Shown: positions 61,983 through 64,000 of the stretch, one piece after another
Layout of the letters: every line of letters starts with the position of its first letter
How positions within the stretch are numbered: position 1 is the stretch's first letter
Assembly: GCA_963732925.1 (NCBI GenBank)
Contig: CAVTBJ010000002.1
Span: 1-64,000, forward strand
Direction of reading: 5' to 3'
DNA from: DASZRZ01 sp963732925
GTDB taxonomy: Bacteria > Acidobacteriota > Terriglobia > Terriglobales > Acidobacteriaceae
DNA length: 64,000 nucleotides
Notes under the pieces: generated by a model
What the model was told of the DNA's origin: nothing
Seen by the model: the letters and a program-made list of their open reading frames with translations, nothing else
Database searches by the model: none
Program-made: the position numbers and the translations under genes

Positions 61983-62204
61983 GAATAGTCCGTTACCGCT
62001 GAAAACTCCGGTCGAGCCAAGGAAACTCGTGATTGTATCGGACTGAGACCCAGCAGGCAACGAGAACCGGGCGGACACGTCGCAATGACAGCCAATCGAC
62101 TCGGCGTCGCCTCGAGTGGAACGAGGGTCGGTCTAAACCCACATTGCCCCGTATCGGGCAGATGTGGACCCGCTGAATCCATGGGATACTAAAGATTCAC
62201 CCCG

Positions 62205-63269
62205 ATGATCCTGGAAGCCCTCCATCGCATTGCCAACCAGCGCGAGTCCCTCACTCGCGATGAGGCCCGTGGCGTCATGTCCGAAATCCTGACCGGCCAC
62301 GCTTCCGATGCGCAGATCGCCGGCCTGCTGGTGGCCCTGCACATGAAGGGCGAAAGCGTGGACGAGATCGTAGGATTCGCCGAGGCCATCCGCGCCGCGG
62401 CCACGCCGCTGCCCGTTTCCGCCGCCCTGGCCCTGAAGAATGAGGACGTGATCGATACCTGCGGCACCGGCGGCGATGCGCGCGGCACCTTCAATGTCTC
62501 GACCGCTACGGCCCTGGTGCTGGCTGGGGGCGGGGTAAAGGTCGCCAAGCACGGCAACCGCAGCATCAGCTCCCAATGCGGCTCGGCTGACGTGATGGAA
62601 GCTCTGGGCGTCAATATCAATCTCTCTCCCCAGCGCCTCGCCGAATGTCTGCAACAGGTCGGTTTTGCTTTCCTGTTCGCTCCCGCTATGCATTCCGCCA
62701 CGCGCTATGTTCAGCCGGCGCGCCGGGAACTCAGAATGCGCACTGTCTTCAACCTGCTGGGGCCGCTTACCAATCCCGCGGGTGCCTCGGCGCAGATCGT
62801 GGGAGTCTATGCTCCCGAACTAGTCGAAAAAGTGGCGGAGGCACTATGGATGCTGGGACTTCGCCGCGCTCTGGTCGTCCACGGCAGCGACGGATTGGAC
62901 GAAATCAGCCTTTCCGGCCCCACTCGCGTGGCCGAACTGCGCGACGGCAGGATTCGCAGCTCCGAAATCGCGCCGGAAGAGTTTGGTTTGCAGCGTGTTC
63001 CGCTCTCGGAGATCGCGGGAGGCGATGCCCCAACCAACGCCAGACTGATTCGCGGAGTCCTCGAAGGGCGCCGCTCGCCCCACCGCGACATCGTCCTGCT
63101 GAACGCGGCCGCAGCATTTGTGGTAGCGGACAAAGCCGATTCCATCCCCGAGGCCCTGCCGCTGGCGAAACAGTCGATCGACTCTGGCGCGGCCCGCAGC
63201 AAACTCGAGGAGTTGGTTCGCTTCACCACGCGGCAAGACGCGGCGCAGGCGGACTTGCATGGTTCTTAG
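62205..63269 (+). CDS. trpD: anthranilate phosphoribosyltransferase
   Basis: This is the second step of tryptophan synthesis, joining anthranilate and PRPP. Length is 354 residues. CGTGGDARGTFNVSTATA is the PRPP-binding motif, KHGNRSISSQCGSADVMEAL the following block, and RTVFNLLGPLTNPA the anthranilate/hinge region. It stands alone: trpE, trpG, trpC and trpF are not in the window. Its stop overlaps the stop of the convergent beta-CASP gene by three to four bases. Confidence 0.95.
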   Translation: MILEALHRIANQRESLTRDEARGVMSEILTGHASDAQIAGLLVALHMKGESVDEIVGFAEAIRAAATPLPVSAALALKNEDVIDTCGTGGDARGTFNVSTATALVLAGGGVKVAKHGNRSISSQCGSADVMEALGVNINLSPQRLAECLQQVGFAFLFAPAMHSATRYVQPARRELRMRTVFNLLGPLTNPAGASAQIVGVYAPELVEKVAEALWMLGLRRALVVHGSDGLDEISLSGPTRVAELRDGRIRSSEIAPEEFGLQRVPLSEIAGGDAPTNARLIRGVLEGRRSPHRDIVLLNAAAAFVVADKADSIPEALPLAKQSIDSGAARSKLEELVRFTTRQDAAQADLHGS

Positions 63270-64000
63270 CCTTGACCTTGCGCCTTGCGGGCAACTCTAA
63301 TCGGCACTTTCTCCAGATACTCCGCTCTCTCCACCGTCCATCCCAACTCGCGCACGATCACCTCGCGCAGCATTGCCGAGGCTTCTGGCTCGCCGTGCAC
63401 CAGATACGTCATGCCCGGCGCCTGAGGGAAGGTTCGCAGCCACTCCAGCAGCTCCGGCGTGTCCGCGTGATCGCTGAACTGCTCCAGCGCGACCACTTCA
63501 GCACGGATGGGAATTTCCTCCCCGAACATCTTCACCGCGCGCGCCCCGGACTTGATGGTCGCTCCCCGCGTCCCCTGCGCCTGGAACCCGATGAACAGAA
63601 CCAGATTCCTGGGATCAGGAAGGCGCCGCATCAAGTGGTGCAGAATACGCCCGCCGGTCACCATGCCGCTGGAGGAAACGATCATGCAGGGATATCGCAC
63701 GTCATTGATCTTGCGCGAATCCTCAGACTTCTCTGCAAAGGTGAAACCCTGCCACTGGAAGGGCGAGCCGAAACGGTGAATCAGTTGCCGCGTGGATTCA
63801 CTCAGCTCCTCCGTGTGCTCCAGAAACACCTGCATGGCCTTGATGGCCATGGGACTGTCGGCAAACACCGGCACCCGAGGCATGGCACCCGATTCCATCA
63901 GCTCCTTCAGCATGAACAGGAATTTCTGCGTCCGCTCCACTGCGAACGCCGGGACAACAACCGAGCCGCCGCGTTCCACGGTTTTGCGTACCAGCCGCGC
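63266..64000 (-). CDS. beta-CASP metallo-beta-lactamase-fold hydrolase, C-terminal part
   Basis: The gene runs off the right edge of the window, so only the last ~244 residues are seen. GGSVVVPAFAVERTQ and FADSPMAIKAMQVF are part of the beta-CASP insert. IVSSSGMVTGGRILHHL is motif A, FSDHADTPELLEWL contains motif B (His), and YLVHGEPEASAML is motif C (His). The frame continues upstream without a start to base 64000. Relatives are Ysh1/CPSF73-like RNA nucleases of bacteria. RNA processing or decay is the family expectation. Confidence 0.88.
   Translation of the reverse strand, partial: ARLVRKTVERGGSVVVPAFAVERTQKFLFMLKELMESGAMPRVPVFADSPMAIKAMQVFLEHTEELSESTRQLIHRFGSPFQWQGFTFAEKSEDSRKINDVRYPCMIVSSSGMVTGGRILHHLMRRLPDPRNLVLFIGFQAQGTRGATIKSGARAVKMFGEEIPIRAEVVALEQFSDHADTPELLEWLRTFPQAPGMTYLVHGEPEASAMLREVIVRELGWTVERAEYLEKVPIRVARKAQGQG

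Overview
The window is a GC-rich bacterial chromosome segment that is almost fully coding on both strands. It contains no rRNA, tRNA, CRISPR array or recognisable transposase. Several features suggest a soil-type Acidobacteriota (Terriglobia-like) heterotroph: a secreted TPR protein paired with an FG-GAP/UnbV (CRTAC1) protein, a DUF1080 protein, a DUF5060/apiosidase-like hydrolase, many Tat or Sec exported hydrolases, and dispersed sugar-acid catabolic operons. This placement is inferred from gene content only.

Layout. (1) 390-10436, + strand: one tightly overlapped sugar operon. It encodes a Tat-exported apiosidase-like glycoside hydrolase, a two-subunit transketolase, an FGGY kinase, a three-part ribose-type ABC importer and an L-fucose-isomerase-family enzyme. 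The best reading is release, import, isomerisation, phosphorylation and transketolase cleavage of a branched pentose such as D-apiose, with an unusual isomerase. (2) 10546-14985, - strand: TPR protein, CRTAC1-like protein and an Ig-like lipoprotein. (3) 15415-19338, +: GH43-like secreted protein, hexuronate-type MFS transporter and glucose-6-phosphate dehydrogenase. (4) 19397-26714: amidohydrolase (-), then a coupled MFS / Old-Yellow-Enzyme-like / DapA-like operon followed by a two-domain VOC protein (+), then a metallophosphoesterase (-). (5) 27376-38560: housekeeping block with dnaA, a DUF1080 protein, der, a DinG/XPD-type helicase, a YdcF-like protein, gyrA, an AhpD-like protein and a small membrane protein. 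(6) 38752-43379: KdgT-type permease, DUF1537 kinase and PdxA-type dehydrogenase, a four-carbon sugar-acid pathway, with a convergent ROK regulator. (7) 43999-48128: REC-only response regulator, orphan LolD-type ATPase, rhomboid-TPR protease (-) and NDH-2. (8) 48595-55598, -: trehalose synthase, glucosylglycerate-synthase-like glycosyltransferase and a TM-helix channel-like protein, then a TPR protein and a CLC antiporter. This looks like an osmolyte/ion block. (9) 55943-64000: acetyl-CoA synthetase, an accessory GIY-YIG protein, a tautomerase, ndk, sucCD, trpD and the C-terminal part of a beta-CASP metallo-hydrolase cut by the window edge.

The points most worth following up are the apiose-like operon with its non-canonical isomerase, the KdgT-type gene without a normal start codon (or with a one-base frameshift in a C tract), the MFS-OYE-DapA-VOC catabolic module, and a paired-hairpin intergenic element at 48451-48560. 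All functional calls come from reading motifs and context. No database search was run.
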